Shown here: one piece after another, positions 26,810 through 36,950 of the stretch
Layout of the letters: each line of letters opens with the position of its first letter
How positions within the stretch are numbered: position 1 is the first letter of the stretch
Assembly (NCBI GenBank): GCA_017471185.1
Contig: JAFUVZ010000017.1
Coordinates: 1-53,153, forward strand
Direction: 5' to 3'
DNA: 53,153 nucleotides
Source of the DNA: Bacteroidaceae bacterium
Lineage (GTDB): Bacteria > Bacteroidota > Bacteroidia > Bacteroidales > Bacteroidaceae
The notes under the pieces: generated by a model
What the model saw: the letters and a program-made list of their open reading frames with translations, nothing else
The model's database searches: none
Told to the model about the DNA's origin: nothing
Position numbers and translations under genes: made by a program

Positions 26810-28282
26810 TCATTTGTCCTTTCTCCACAGTTTGCTCATATCTTCCAGCGTTTTTCCTTTCGTTTCAGGCACCAACTTCCAGACGAACACTGCGGCTATG
26901 ACACAAATGGTTCCATAAAGTCCATAGGTAAACCAGTGGCCAAAGTTGGCATCCTCTCCCAAGTGCATATTGAACATCGGCACGAATGTAGAACTTACAA
27001 TCCAATTGAATATCCACTGGAAAGCTACGGCTATAGCCACAGCCTTGCCACGAATGGTATTTGGGAAAATCTCAGCGATGAGAACCCAGCAAATGGGACC
27101 CCATGACATCATAAACGATGCGCTATATACCATAATGCTGACCATAGTGACAAATTCCAAGCCAGCCTTACCGAAAGTAATCGCTACGCCAAAGGCCCCA
27201 ATCGCCATTCCTATGGATCCACTGACCAACAAAGGCTTACGTCCCCATTTCTCCACCGTAAACACAGCTACCAATGTAAAGAGAATGTTCACCACACCCA
27301 TAATGACAGTCTGAACCATCGGGTTATCCATTCCCATATCGCCGAAAATACGAGGAGCATAATACAATACAGCATTGATACCTACTGTCTGTTGGAACAC
27401 ACTCAGCATGATACCAATAAAGATACAGAGGAATCCATAAGAGAAAAGTTTCTCTGTCTTTTCAGTAATGGTTTCTTTGATGTTATGGAGGATTTCCTGG
27501 GCTACGACAGTGCCGTTGATGCGTTCCAGAATATGCAGCGCCTTGGCATCATTACCCACCATTACCAGATAGCGTGGCGTTTCAGGAACCAGACAGATAA
27601 GCAGGGCGAACAAGCCTGCTGGAACAGCCTCACTACCAAACATGTACCTCCAACCAGTCGTGATGGTCCAAGGGTCACTATTTGGAGCAACAGCATTAAC
27701 GCCCTCACCTATTGATTCAATAATAGGATTGGTATGTTCGCCTAATATCATGAAATTCACGAAATATACCACCAGCTGACCAAAGATGATAGCGAACTGG
27801 TTCCAAGAGACCAGCATACCTCTGATGCCAGACGGTGCGACCTCACCGATATACATAGGACAGATGGCGGAAGCCAAACCTACGCCGATGCCCCCAATAA
27901 CACGATAGATATTAAACACCACCAGCAGGTTCATGCTTGCTTCGCCATGATTAAAGAACAGGAATTCAGGATTCATGGATCCCAATGCAGAAACGAAAAA
28001 CAGCAAACCAGCCACAATGAGCGAGCGCTTGCGCCCCCAGTTTGACGCCATCCAACCAGACAGGGCACTTCCGATGACGCATCCGATTAAGGCACTGGCA
28101 CAGGTAAAACCATGCCAACTGTCTGTATATGTGAAATCACATGCACTTAAAAAGAATGCCTGTAATCCTTTCTCAGCACCAGATATAACCGCGGTATCAT
28201 AACCAAACAACAGGCCACCCAAAACAGCAACCAAAACAATAGAAAACAAATAGGCTTTGCTGCCTTTCAAATTCTCATTCAT
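26810..28282 (-). CDS. MFS sugar porter (XylE-like)
   Basis: 490 residues from the ATG at 28282 (MNENLKGSK). An in-frame ATG at 28318 would add 12 residues but lies upstream of the -7 box, so it is rejected. Twelve membrane segments. Family signatures are GGLLFGYDTAVISGA, WMASNWGRKRSLI, GIGVGLASAICPMYIGEVAP, VPETPRYL in the central loop, VFQQTVGINAVLYYAPRIF, EKWGRKPLL, WGPICWVLIAEIFPNTIRGKA and VPETKGKTLEDM near the end. It is most like the D-xylose/glucose proton symporters, but the sugar is not certain. Confidence 0.9.
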   Translation of the reverse strand: MNENLKGSKAYLFSIVLVAVLGGLLFGYDTAVISGAEKGLQAFFLSACDFTYTDSWHGFTCASALIGCVIGSALSGWMASNWGRKRSLIVAGLLFFVSALGSMNPEFLFFNHGEASMNLLVVFNIYRVIGGIGVGLASAICPMYIGEVAPSGIRGMLVSWNQFAIIFGQLVVYFVNFMILGEHTNPIIESIGEGVNAVAPNSDPWTITTGWRYMFGSEAVPAGLFALLICLVPETPRYLVMVGNDAKALHILERINGTVVAQEILHNIKETITEKTEKLFSYGFLCIFIGIMLSVFQQTVGINAVLYYAPRIFGDMGMDNPMVQTVIMGVVNILFTLVAVFTVEKWGRKPLLVSGSIGMAIGAFGVAITFGKAGLEFVTMVSIMVYSASFMMSWGPICWVLIAEIFPNTIRGKAVAIAVAFQWIFNWIVSSTFVPMFNMHLGEDANFGHWFTYGLYGTICVIAAVFVWKLVPETKGKTLEDMSKLWRKDK

Positions 28283-28307
28283 GGTATCATTATTAAAAAT
28301 TATCATG

Positions 28308-28315
28308 CAAATATA
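28308..28315 (-). promoter_or_regulatory. -7 box of the sugar porter gene
   Basis: TATATTTG on the minus strand (28315-28308), an exact TAnnTTTG match. It sits inside the longer ORF and so supports the ATG at 28282 as the start. Confidence 0.55.
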
Positions 28316-28359
28316 CATGAAAACGATGAAAAAGCATTATCTTAGCGGATAATTTTATA

Positions 28360-29871
28360 ATGGCAATGAAAACGATATTAAAAATAATAGGTATTATCAT
28401 TGGAATCTGTCTCCTGTTGGTAGCGACGATTGTTATCGCCATCAACACTGATTTTGTTCAGAATAAGATATTAAAGTACGCAACTGCCAAGCTTAGTGAA
28501 AAGCTACAGACCAAAGTAGAAGCAGAAAGCATCAGTATTAATTTCTTCAGTCTGTCAGCAGACCTTCATGGAGTCAGCCTGGAGTTGCCAGGCAAGAAAG
28601 CAGACAACTTGATTGATATGGAGACCATGCGTTTGAAAGGAAAGCGAGTGGATATACAAGGGCTGCATTTCAGAACAGACAACCATTTGCCTCGCAAGAA
28701 TGAAGGGAAACCCAAACGTGGATGGTTTGACGCTGGCCATATCGACATCATGGCAGACTTACAACTACAAATCAATCATCTGCAGAAAGACTCGATTTCC
28801 GCATCCATTATAAAAGGTACTGCCACAGACAGTATTTCTGGCTTCAACATCAAGGACTTGAGGATGGACGTGACAACTGATCTCAAGCAAATGGATGTGC
28901 GGAACGCTGTCATTCAACAGGGCAGCACTATCATTCAAATACCTGAGGCCAGGTTATGGTTACCTAACAAAAAAGACAGTACAGCTATGAGCTATTATAC
29001 ACCCGAGCCATTGAAAGCACATGTCATCTTGCAAGACATATCGCGCTTGTTTACCCCTGCCTTGGCTCAGTTTACCCTGCCTCTGGAACTGAGTGTGATG
29101 GTAGAAGGTGACGCTGACACAATGCAGTTCCGAGACATCAAGGTCAACACGGAAGATGAAAAGTTCGCCCTCAAGGCTACCGGCGGCATCGAAAATTTGA
29201 GAAACAAATATTTACTGGCCATCAGTTTTCATGTAGATGAGATGTTAGCTAAGAATGAAAAGGCTGAAGACATCATCAACCAGTTTGTAGTTAAGAAGTT
29301 TATGATGAAACAGCTGAAGAGTTTAGGCGATATACGATATACAGGAGATTTCAGTGTTCTTCGCAAGCGGGAAGTCTTTGCCGGTAAAATCTCTACGGAA
29401 GCGGGTAGTTTGAACTTAACGAACCTGATTCTGAACGACAGCACCAAATTCGTTTCAGGAACCGTCAGCACAACAGATCTTGAATTAGGTAAAGCCATCG
29501 GCATGGAGGATATCGGCAAGGTAGAGGCAAAAGCCACTTTTGATTTCGACATCTCCAAAGAGCGTACCGCTCTAATCAGGAAACAAAAAGGCGGAAAGTT
29601 GCTTATTGGAGCGGTAGATGCTTTCGTAACCGAGGCAAACTACAAAAAGGTGAAAGTAAAGAATATTTCTGTCGAGATAGACAGCGATGGCGCTGAAGCG
29701 ACTGGCAATCTAAGCATATCGGGAAGAATAGCTGACAGCAGGTTCGCCTTTACCTTCACCGACACCAATGAGATGCAAAAGATGAAGGTAAAGCCTGGCC
29801 TGAAAATTCATTTCCCTCGATTGAACATCTTCTCCAAGAAGAAGGCAAACAGCCAAGACAAAACGAAATAG
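28360..29871 (+). CDS. AsmA/TamB-like inner-membrane-anchored protein
   Basis: 503 residues. One N-terminal membrane anchor (about 4-27, [20 protein letters not shown]) is followed by [33 protein letters not shown], the usual start of AsmA/TamB/YhdP-like proteins. The rest is repetitive beta structure ([36 protein letters not shown]). It ends at a basic tail and has no C-terminal TamB (DUF490) domain, so it is much shorter than TamB (about 1,400 residues in Bacteroidota). Such proteins are thought to carry lipids across the periplasm (family knowledge). Its last 64 bp overlap the 3' end of the convergent ABC transporter gene. The specific role is unknown. Confidence 0.72.
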   Translation: MAMKTILKIIGIIIGICLLLVATIVIAINTDFVQNKILKYATAKLSEKLQTKVEAESISINFFSLSADLHGVSLELPGKKADNLIDMETMRLKGKRVDIQGLHFRTDNHLPRKNEGKPKRGWFDAGHIDIMADLQLQINHLQKDSISASIIKGTATDSISGFNIKDLRMDVTTDLKQMDVRNAVIQQGSTIIQIPEARLWLPNKKDSTAMSYYTPEPLKAHVILQDISRLFTPALAQFTLPLELSVMVEGDADTMQFRDIKVNTEDEKFALKATGGIENLRNKYLLAISFHVDEMLAKNEKAEDIINQFVVKKFMMKQLKSLGDIRYTGDFSVLRKREVFAGKISTEAGSLNLTNLILNDSTKFVSGTVSTTDLELGKAIGMEDIGKVEAKATFDFDISKERTALIRKQKGGKLLIGAVDAFVTEANYKKVKVKNISVEIDSDGAEATGNLSISGRIADSRFAFTFTDTNEMQKMKVKPGLKIHFPRLNIFSKKKANSQDKTK

Positions 29872-32366
29872 GCTACTGACACCAGCAACAACGGGAAGAA
29901 AGCGTCAAACGTTCGGGAACGAATGACATCAGACGCTTTCGTCAAATCAACAGCCGTTATGTAACCCACAATTGAGGTTGACTTGACAAGTGATATTACC
30001 TCACCTTTATAGATCGGTAATGCTTTTGTTAATGCCTGGGGTAACACGATATGGCGGAATGCCTGCACCGGGGTGAAGCCCAAAGCCACACCCGCCTCAG
30101 TCTGACCTCTGTCAACACCCTCTATTGACGTGCGGAATATCTCACCAGCATACGCTGAGAAATTAACTGCGAAAGTAATGACTGACACAGCCACAGCACT
30201 GACACCAACCTTGGCAAAAACCACATAATACATCAGCATCAGCAAGACCAGAACGGGGATACCTCTAACCAATGTGATATATAAGCTTGCTGTCTGACTT
30301 ATCGACTTCCTGCGACTCATGCGCATGCCACAAACCAATCCAGCCAGCACGGTACCAAACAGAGTAGCCAGTAAAGATATCAAAATAGTGGTCCAAAGAC
30401 CATTCAACAGCATCTGGTAGCGGTTTTCCATAATCAAGTTACGGTAAACCATATCCTTCAGCATTCCCCAGAGAGAAAGTTGCGATGCCGCTGTCTGATG
30501 AGTGTTTATAATCATCAATGCACCACTGCTATAGAATACATCAGAAAAATCTATCATTTGCTTCCTCTCTTCCGTAATGGTAAGGTCAGCCACAAAAACA
30601 TCCAACTTGTGAGTCTGCAAGGCAGCAATCATACCTCCGAAATTCACCAGTTCATATTGTACAGGGCGACCAATGCTAGCCCCAAAACGATTGAATATCT
30701 CCACTGCCATACCAACACTTTTATTGTCTCTTATGAAAGTAAAAGGAATGCTTTGGGCAGTACCAGCGATGATGGGCTTGGCATCCTTAGGGAAATCCAG
30801 TTCCGGCATAGGGGTTTGAGTCTGTCCCTGCAACCACCTGTCAATGATGTCCTGTAGCAAGCCACTTTGTTTAGCCTCTTCGAGAAACTTGTTAAACTGA
30901 TTGCGTAATTCTTTTTCCTCTCTGCTGAATCCTATGCCGAAATCCTCATAAAAGACAGTACACAGACTATCAAACTGCGAGAACTCCTCCTTTATATTAC
31001 TGAAATTCTCTGCAGAGACCATAGCTCCGTCCACTCGGTCATTAGCGAGGGCGAGCAACAGGTCTGGAGCGCTTTCAGCTTGCAGCAGTGTCACATCCGG
31101 ATGATTCTTTTCCATCCAGGAATCTTGTGAGGTTCCAATTATTACTCCAATCCGTTTGCCGTTCAAATCATCCATGCTGGTCAATCCCGAAGCTGTAGGT
31201 TCATTTCCACCGCAACTTGTAAAGATCATTGAGCCTAAGAGAACCAAAAGCATAATCGCCTTGCTCAAGACATCTTTCAACCGCAAGCTAATCTTACCTT
31301 TCAATTTCTGGTCTTCTTCATCCATGACATCCGCTTCTTCAATCTCATCACAAATTCCAGTTATGATGCTCTGGCGAACAGGGTCAATATTCGGATTGCC
31401 TTTAATAAAAGGGGTTCCACCTCCATTTACTTTCATCATCAGGTCCACGGTAGATTTCGTTTCCGAATAATTCATATTCAATTCCACTCCTCTGTCAACT
31501 GGCAATTCCCGCAAAACCTCCTCTGTAATCAACTGAGCGTTAAACCGGAGCTCTCGAGGCAGGAAATATTTGTTACAGAACTGTTCTATACCAGAATGAA
31601 TAGCGAAAAGATCGTATCGGGAGTCTTCTATGCGATAGTCAAAGCTTCTCACACGTTCTATAAACCTACGCGTGCGTTCTTTTTCAGGATGGTCAAAAAT
31701 CTGCTCTGGAGTCCCTGCTTCATAAAGCACTCCTTGATCCATATAAAATACCCGGCTGCTGACATCCCTGGCAAATCTCATCTCATGGGTGACAATCGCC
31801 ATTGTCATGCCTTGCAAGGCAAGCTGTTTGATCACGCTCAGCACTTCGCTCACCATTGTAGGGTCTAAAGCTGATGTCGGCTCGTCAAACAGAATGATTT
31901 CGGGTTCCATAGCCAGACAACGGGCTATGGCCACTCGCTGTTTCTGTCCACCTGACAGTTGTGCTGGCATAGCATCAGCTTTACTTGCCAATCCCACCAT
32001 CTGCAGCAGTTCTAAGGCATGGGCTTCTGCTTCCGTCTTCTCTTTACCCAACAGTCTGACAGGAGCCAGCGTAATGTTATCGAGTATTGACAAATGATTA
32101 AACAAATTGAATGACTGGAAAACCATGCCCATCTTCTGCCTCAGTTTGTTTATATTACAATCTTTTGCTGTAATATCAACGCCATCTACGATAATACGGC
32201 CAGACGAAGGTTTTTCCAACAAGTTCAGGCAACGCAAAAATGTGCTTTTTCCTGTTCCCGACGGACCTATAATTGATATCACTTCACCTTTCTCTATCGT
32301 GGCATTTACATCCTTCAACACCTGAAAGTCGCCATAAGTTTTCTGCAAATGTTCTACCTGTATCAT
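29808..32366 (-). CDS. One-chain polar amino acid ABC importer (ATPase + binding protein + permease fusion)
   Basis: 852 residues. Domain 1 (1-245) is a GlnQ/HisP-type ATPase: GPSGTGKS (34-41), LSGGQ (137-141), ILFDEP (158-163), H-switch VTHEM. Residues about 250-345 form an extra domain resembling an anti-sigma/HATPase fold ([13 protein letters not shown]) without clear ATP-binding boxes. A membrane segment with a lipobox-like FTSCGG (about 368-387) then carries the chain outside. The binding protein follows with lobe order changed: lobe 2 ([13 protein letters not shown] ... [11 protein letters not shown]), C-terminal helix ([12 protein letters not shown]), then lobe 1 (PFTFIRD ... [16 protein letters not shown], about 530-620). 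The permease (about 650-852) has the EAA loop [20 protein letters not shown]. It is last in the amidase/DUF4230 operon. Confidence 0.88.
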   Translation of the reverse strand: MIQVEHLQKTYGDFQVLKDVNATIEKGEVISIIGPSGTGKSTFLRCLNLLEKPSSGRIIVDGVDITAKDCNINKLRQKMGMVFQSFNLFNHLSILDNITLAPVRLLGKEKTEAEAHALELLQMVGLASKADAMPAQLSGGQKQRVAIARCLAMEPEIILFDEPTSALDPTMVSEVLSVIKQLALQGMTMAIVTHEMRFARDVSSRVFYMDQGVLYEAGTPEQIFDHPEKERTRRFIERVRSFDYRIEDSRYDLFAIHSGIEQFCNKYFLPRELRFNAQLITEEVLRELPVDRGVELNMNYSETKSTVDLMMKVNGGGTPFIKGNPNIDPVRQSIITGICDEIEEADVMDEEDQKLKGKISLRLKDVLSKAIMLLVLLGSMIFTSCGGNEPTASGLTSMDDLNGKRIGVIIGTSQDSWMEKNHPDVTLLQAESAPDLLLALANDRVDGAMVSAENFSNIKEEFSQFDSLCTVFYEDFGIGFSREEKELRNQFNKFLEEAKQSGLLQDIIDRWLQGQTQTPMPELDFPKDAKPIIAGTAQSIPFTFIRDNKSVGMAVEIFNRFGASIGRPVQYELVNFGGMIAALQTHKLDVFVADLTITEERKQMIDFSDVFYSSGALMIINTHQTAASQLSLWGMLKDMVYRNLIMENRYQMLLNGLWTTILISLLATLFGTVLAGLVCGMRMSRRKSISQTASLYITLVRGIPVLVLLMLMYYVVFAKVGVSAVAVSVITFAVNFSAYAGEIFRTSIEGVDRGQTEAGVALGFTPVQAFRHIVLPQALTKALPIYKGEVISLVKSTSIVGYITAVDLTKASDVIRSRTFDAFFPLLLVSVAYFVLSWLFAFFLEKMFNRGK

Positions 32367-32383
32367 AATTTATTATTTTCTAA

Positions 32384-33409
32384 TCAATACTGAAAAAGTT
32401 TATTTCCTCTTCTGTCAACCTCTGTAATTGTCAGCTTTAGGTCATTTCCAAACAGCTGACGTAAAGCAGCTGAAAGACGTTCTACATCAGCCGCCCTTCT
32501 TCCTCTCACAAAAGTTTCCGCAGCAGTAGTTCCTAATGTCAGACTGGGGTTGACCATATTAATAGAAAGATGATTCCCCTGCTTATTGACATTCCATTGC
32601 TTGGAAGCTCTACTTTGAGTGAAATAGCTATACATATCAATCACAGAATAAAGGTCTTCGTCATCTATATCGCCTTGATAAGAAAGCACCCCTCCATTGA
32701 CAAACTTCACATAACGGTTCCCTTTGGCATTAACATAAAAATCATAATGCTCGCCCTTACGCCCAGTACCATCATAATCAAGAGTGAAAGGCTTATAGCT
32801 TTCGCGAGGCTGTATTTCTACCACTATGTTCTTCACGCCCATTGCCTGCAACAGGTTTCTCACTACTCGCTTGCCATTATCTTCAGCCATTCGGTAGCAG
32901 TCATCAAGCTCGCTGTTTCGTTTCACCAAAGCATTGGCCCTATGTGCAAGCCTGGCATAATCCTCATTGTTCCATTGTCCTTCTTCAATAGGAGTCTGCC
33001 TGGCAGTTTCATCAATATACCATCCTCCTTGATTCAGGATCTCCACGGCAGGCAACTTCACATAAGCTGTATCTTCACGCATCAGCATCCAGTCTTCTGA
33101 ACATTTTGTCAGGTCAAATCCAACATCTATACGACCTGGGAAAACGCTGTGGATATGATAAAGATTGGTGCCATACAGTAATCCCTGTTCTTCTCTATAT
33201 TGACTAGCTATTACCTCTTTATATAAAGAAAGTACCGTCATTTTCTCAGTCTTGGCAAGTTCTGAGAGCATCACATGGCCAATTTCGGTACGGTCATCAA
33301 ACACATGATTATAAACCTGCTGAACAGTTTCCTTTGCCAAGTAAAGCAGCAGACAAATCAACAGCACTACAGCCGTGATTATTATATTTCTTTTCTTTTT
33401 CTTAGTCAT
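32384..33409 (-). CDS. DUF4230 protein, membrane-anchored (paralogue 2)
   Basis: 341 residues from the ATG at 33409 (MTKKKKRN). A longer ORF begins at 33463 but would overlap the upstream gene by 62 bp. The chosen start overlaps it by only 8 bp. An N-terminal membrane segment (IIITAVVLLICLLLYL, about 8-23) precedes a DUF4230-type domain (EKMTVLSLYKEVIASQ ... GRIDVGFDLTKCSEDWMLM ... VKLPAVEIL). The C-terminal half includes MGVKNIVVEIQPRE and a segment about hydrophobic SINMVNPSLTLG. Function is unknown; it is conserved next to envelope genes. The neighbouring gene encodes a smaller DUF4230 lipoprotein, so the two may form a pair. Confidence 0.75.
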   Translation of the reverse strand: MTKKKKRNIIITAVVLLICLLLYLAKETVQQVYNHVFDDRTEIGHVMLSELAKTEKMTVLSLYKEVIASQYREEQGLLYGTNLYHIHSVFPGRIDVGFDLTKCSEDWMLMREDTAYVKLPAVEILNQGGWYIDETARQTPIEEGQWNNEDYARLAHRANALVKRNSELDDCYRMAEDNGKRVVRNLLQAMGVKNIVVEIQPRESYKPFTLDYDGTGRKGEHYDFYVNAKGNRYVKFVNGGVLSYQGDIDDEDLYSVIDMYSYFTQSRASKQWNVNKQGNHLSINMVNPSLTLGTTAAETFVRGRRAADVERLSAALRQLFGNDLKLTITEVDRRGNKLFQY

Positions 33410-33977
33410 AACGTGATGAGAGGTTAAACAGTTCCTGATTCTCATATTGAGGACGGTTTTCAAAAACAGCCTCCATACCCATACGACTCACTATGCTGGC
33501 AATCACCATCTCCGCCTGTTCCTGAGCAGGGACCACCAGGTTGTACTTTTCCAGGTCACTACGTATGGCATCTGTTCCCTTTCGGGCAATCTGAGCAAGT
33601 TCATCATGCGTAAAATTAAAGCGCAACGGAGCCACAGAAGTTACAATCTCATCATTAAGAATGCGTGTGCTTTCTATCTCTATTACAGGATCAGGCAACG
33701 TAATATAGACCTTTTTGCCACTGATACGTATCTTACTGAGTTTGGATAAGTCTATACCGGCTTTGATATTCGCCTCAACAGGGATAATAGCGGTACGCTG
33801 CCCGAACAAGCCCTTTATAGGTGCTGATCGCTCTATTACGGTAGTTTGCGCCACACACTGTACAGTATAGAGCATAGGGGTCGTGTTGATAGAGTGAAGA
33901 AGTTCTTCCTCACTCACCTGTCTGCCACTACAAGACAGTAACAGTAGAAATCCAATCAAATATATCAGTCTTTTCAT
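33402..33977 (-). CDS. DUF4230 lipoprotein (paralogue 1)
   Basis: 191 residues. Lipobox LLLLSCSG (C16) predicts a lipoprotein. The DUF4230 domain shows YTVQCVAQTTVIE, PVEANIKAGIDLSKLSKIRI, KKVYITLPDPVIEIESTRIL and a helical C-terminal part (EQAEMVIASIVSRMGMEAVF). Function is unknown. It lies 36 bp downstream of the amidase gene and overlaps the second DUF4230 gene by 8 bp, with no internal promoter seen. Confidence 0.78.
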   Translation of the reverse strand: MKRLIYLIGFLLLLSCSGRQVSEEELLHSINTTPMLYTVQCVAQTTVIERSAPIKGLFGQRTAIIPVEANIKAGIDLSKLSKIRISGKKVYITLPDPVIEIESTRILNDEIVTSVAPLRFNFTHDELAQIARKGTDAIRSDLEKYNLVVPAQEQAEMVIASIVSRMGMEAVFENRPQYENQELFNLSSRYD

Positions 33978-34013
33978 AACTCAACTATTATCGGGCTACT
34001 CGTAGCTCATGAG

Positions 34014-35114
34014 CTACTTATTCGCCTCAAAGTCTTTAATAAATCCTTCCGTCAGCCAATTTGCCAACGCCTGGCGGTTAGAACTTAACACAAATCGCTT
34101 CTGGTCATGGCTATTCTGAATATTACCTAATTCCACAAACACAGAAACGGGCTGAGTATGCGTCAACACATATAGCCCCCTGGTTGATACAGTCCCTTCA
34201 AAGCCACGGTTCGGCTGGTGCTTATCATATTTCGTCTGGAAAGTCCTACGTAAACATGACGCCAGTTGTTGTCCTTTGGACCACCCTTCCCTATGATAGA
34301 AAAACACATCTGTCTGTTGTCTCACGCTGCGGCTATCCACATGTAGGAAAATGGCACGGCAATACTTATACTCGTCCTTCTCCTTCTTATATAGGTTATT
34401 GATAGCATCACACCGTTGCTGCAATCTCGCCGCCTGATTCAACGGAATGGTTTTACCCATACAAGTTTCCCTTTTACTATTGTTCAGGTACTGGTCATCG
34501 CGGATACCGTCCTTGGCATCTTGAATGATAATGTGTACCTCTGCTCCTTCCTGCATCAAATCCCGAGCTAATCGCAATGCTACATCATAGGCATACTCAT
34601 CTTCATGAAGCTCATTCTTTCCCACCTTACCTATGGCTCCAGGATCAGGCCCGCCATGACCGCTTACCACATAAATACAAGCGCCTTTCAATTTGCCACT
34701 CTCCACCTTGCCTTTAGCGAGCGTCTTTCCGAATAGAGGTTCGTTAAACTCAGTACCAATCTCATGTCTCTTATCCTGACTTTTATTGTCTTTAGGCTGT
34801 TGTGAAGATTTGGCAGCTTCAGACCGTTTAGCCTCTTTACTAACATCTGAGGGAGTGTTTTGAGCTCTGGAACGTCGGTGCGATGTAGGTTTGATAGGTG
34901 GCAAGGCATAACTCACATCCAGCAAAAGGGTAGTTTTTCCTTTCAGCTTCTGCTTATTCAATTCCAAAAACTCCCGATAGTACTCTTGTCCACTCCTTCC
35001 GTGACGTTGCAAAAAAGTGGTAATACCCTCTCCCTTCCTTGGCTTGGCATACTGGGTCTGTGCTCCCACGGCCAAACAAAGCAAGCAGAACAAAAGGGCT
35101 ACGAGGAGCCTCAT
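34014..35114 (-). CDS. N-acetylmuramoyl-L-alanine amidase (Amidase_3)
   Basis: 366 residues from the ATG at 35114, which places the signal peptide (MRLLVALLFCLLCLAVGAQ) at the N-terminus. An ATG at 35144 adds ten residues but would lie almost at the predicted transcription start. A LysM-like peptidoglycan-binding domain (about 25-75) is followed by a Ser/Lys/Gln-rich linker (about 76-120). In the catalytic Amidase_3 domain, numbered from 35144, zinc ligands are H163 (SGHGG), E183 (EDEYAYD) and H268 (FLHVDS), with catalytic E338 (FVELGN). It cleaves the amide between MurNAc and the stem peptide, in cell separation or wall recycling. It heads the operon with two DUF4230 genes and the ABC importer. 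Confidence 0.9.
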   Translation of the reverse strand: MRLLVALLFCLLCLAVGAQTQYAKPRKGEGITTFLQRHGRSGQEYYREFLELNKQKLKGKTTLLLDVSYALPPIKPTSHRRSRAQNTPSDVSKEAKRSEAAKSSQQPKDNKSQDKRHEIGTEFNEPLFGKTLAKGKVESGKLKGACIYVVSGHGGPDPGAIGKVGKNELHEDEYAYDVALRLARDLMQEGAEVHIIIQDAKDGIRDDQYLNNSKRETCMGKTIPLNQAARLQQRCDAINNLYKKEKDEYKYCRAIFLHVDSRSVRQQTDVFFYHREGWSKGQQLASCLRRTFQTKYDKHQPNRGFEGTVSTRGLYVLTHTQPVSVFVELGNIQNSHDQKRFVLSSNRQALANWLTEGFIKDFEANK

Positions 35115-35151
35115 CGGTATGTTTCTTACACGAAACGCACTCATTTCACGG

Positions 35152-35159
35152 CAAAATTA
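35152..35159 (-). promoter_or_regulatory. -7 box of the amidase operon
   Basis: TAATTTTG on the minus strand (35159-35152), an exact TAnnTTTG match, about 38 bp before the preferred ATG at 35114. Confidence 0.5.
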
Positions 35160-35233
35160 TACATTTATCGTTTAATAACCGCTTTTAATTAGCATTTTTT
35201 TGTACCTTTACACACCGTTTTATATATATAAGT

Positions 35234-35410
35234 ATGAAAAAACCGTTATCTAAGTTTCAAATGACAAGCATTGTGCTCTTGTGGGCACTCATTTGTTTTG
35301 TTATCTTCACCCAAGCTGAACGTATTGACGGGATGACCCTCACTTCGTTATTCATAGGAACCGCTTTAGTATTCATTCCTGTCATTAAGAGCTTAAAGAG
35401 CCGCCAATAA
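35234..35410 (+). CDS. Small two-helix membrane protein (58 residues)
   Basis: ATG at 35234, stop TAA at 35408-35410. It has a basic N-terminus (MKKPLSKFQ), a first membrane helix (SIVLLWALICFVIFT, about 12-26), a short loop containing AERIDGMT and a second helix (SLFIGTALVFIPVI, about 38-51), ending KSLKSRQ. A TACCTTTA box (35203-35210) lies 23 bp upstream. No recognised family; function unknown. It is divergent from the amidase gene and precedes gdhA, which has its own promoter. Confidence 0.6.
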   Translation: MKKPLSKFQMTSIVLLWALICFVIFTQAERIDGMTLTSLFIGTALVFIPVIKSLKSRQ

Positions 35411-35484
35411 ATATCATTTTTATTCATTTTTTACCCAAAAACAAACATTTTTTCATTTATAAACATAAAAATATTGAAAAATTG

Positions 35485-35515
35485 TTTGCAGTTTCCTTTA
35501 TTATCTTTACATTTG
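35485..35515 (+). promoter_or_regulatory. Consensus promoter of gdhA
   Basis: TTTG (35485-35488), exactly 19 bp, TACATTTG (35508-35515). The predicted leader is about 60 nt with no evident riboswitch. Confidence 0.8.
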
Positions 35516-35581
35516 CACCCGTATTAAGAATACAACGAAACAAACTATCAAGAAAACAAACTAATTTAAATATAATTGAAT

Positions 35582-36919
35582 ATGAAAGTAGCTAAGGTAT
35601 TAGAGGATCTGAATCGCCGTTTTCCAAACGAGCCAGAGTACATTCAGGCAGTTTCTGAGGTATTAAACAGTATTGAGGAAGAGTACAACAAACATCCAGA
35701 GTTTGAGGCAGCTAATCTCATCGAGCGTCTGTGTATTCCAGACCGTATTAATTCTTTTCGTGTCACATGGGTGGATGACCAGGGTAAGGTTCAAACCAAC
35801 ATGGGTTACCGTATCCAGCATAATAATGCCATTGGCCCGTACAAAGGCGGTATCCGCTTCCACGCCAGTGTAAACCAGTCTATCCTCAAGTTCCTGGCAT
35901 TCGAGCAGACTTTCAAGAATTCACTGACTACCTTACCTATGGGTGGTGCAAAGGGTGGTTCCGATTTCTCTCCTCGTGGCAAGAGCGCTGCGGAGGTAAT
36001 GCGTTTCTGCCAGGCTTTCATGTTGGAGCTGCATCGCCATATTGGTCCTGAATTGGATGTTCCAGCAGGTGACATAGGTGTTGGCGGTCGTGAGGTTGGC
36101 TATATGTTCGGTATGTATAAGAAGCTGACTCGTGACTTCAGCGGTACATTCACAGGCAAAGGTCTGGAATTCGGAGGTTCACTGGTCCGCCCAGAAGCTA
36201 CTGGTTATGGTAATATCTATTTCCTGGTTGAAATGCTGAAGACCCGTGGCGAGACTCTGGAAGGTAAGAAGGTACTGATTTCAGGTTCGGGTAATGTAGC
36301 ACAATATACAGCTGAGAAAGTACTGCAGCTCGGTGGCAAGGTTATGACCATGAGCGACTCAGACGGTTATGTATATGATCCAGACGGCATTGACCGTGAG
36401 AAACTGGATTACATCATGGAGCTGAAGAATCTTTACCGTGGCCGTATTCGCGAATATGCAGAGCAATATCCAGGCGTTAAATATGTGGCAGGTGCACGTC
36501 CTTGGGGTGAGAAAGCCGACATTGCTACCCCTTGCGCTACGCAGAACGAGATCAATGGTGATGATGCTCGCAAACTTATTGCTAATGGCGTAATCGCCGT
36601 TTCAGAAGGAGCTAACATGCCATCAACTCCAGAGGCAGTTAAGGTATTCCAGGACGCAAAGATACTCTACACTCCAGGCAAGGCATCTAACGCTGGTGGT
36701 GTATCAGTATCAGGTCTTGAGATGACACAGAATGCCCAGCATCTGGCTTGGAGCGCAGAAGAGGTTGACGCTAAACTTCACTGGATTATGGAGTCTATCC
36801 ATGCTGCTTGTGTTAAGTATGGCACTGAGCCAGACGGCTATATCAACTATGTGAAGGGAGCTAACATAGCAGGCTTCATGAAGGTTGCCAAAGCGATGAT
36901 GGCACAAGGCATCGTTTAA
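35582..36919 (+). CDS. gdhA: NADP-type glutamate dehydrogenase
   Basis: 445 residues from the ATG at 35582, the usual length of hexameric bacterial GdhA. A TTG two codons upstream opens the same frame but is unlikely. Substrate-binding residues are in YKGGIRFH (K88) and PMGGAKGGSDF, with catalytic K124 and D164 (PAGDIGVGGRE). The Rossmann domain has SGSGNVAQYTAEK, with the following acidic SDSDG. It aminates 2-oxoglutarate to glutamate in ammonium assimilation. It has its own consensus promoter and terminator and is monocistronic. Confidence 0.96.
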   Translation: MKVAKVLEDLNRRFPNEPEYIQAVSEVLNSIEEEYNKHPEFEAANLIERLCIPDRINSFRVTWVDDQGKVQTNMGYRIQHNNAIGPYKGGIRFHASVNQSILKFLAFEQTFKNSLTTLPMGGAKGGSDFSPRGKSAAEVMRFCQAFMLELHRHIGPELDVPAGDIGVGGREVGYMFGMYKKLTRDFSGTFTGKGLEFGGSLVRPEATGYGNIYFLVEMLKTRGETLEGKKVLISGSGNVAQYTAEKVLQLGGKVMTMSDSDGYVYDPDGIDREKLDYIMELKNLYRGRIREYAEQYPGVKYVAGARPWGEKADIATPCATQNEINGDDARKLIANGVIAVSEGANMPSTPEAVKVFQDAKILYTPGKASNAGGVSVSGLEMTQNAQHLAWSAEEVDAKLHWIMESIHAACVKYGTEPDGYINYVKGANIAGFMKVAKAMMAQGIV

Positions 36920-36950
36920 TTTAGATAGATTAATAATCTGCTACATAAGA

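Noticed and set aside
35576-35581. TTG start of GdhA two codons upstream
   Set aside because: The ATG at 35582 gives the family length of 445 residues.
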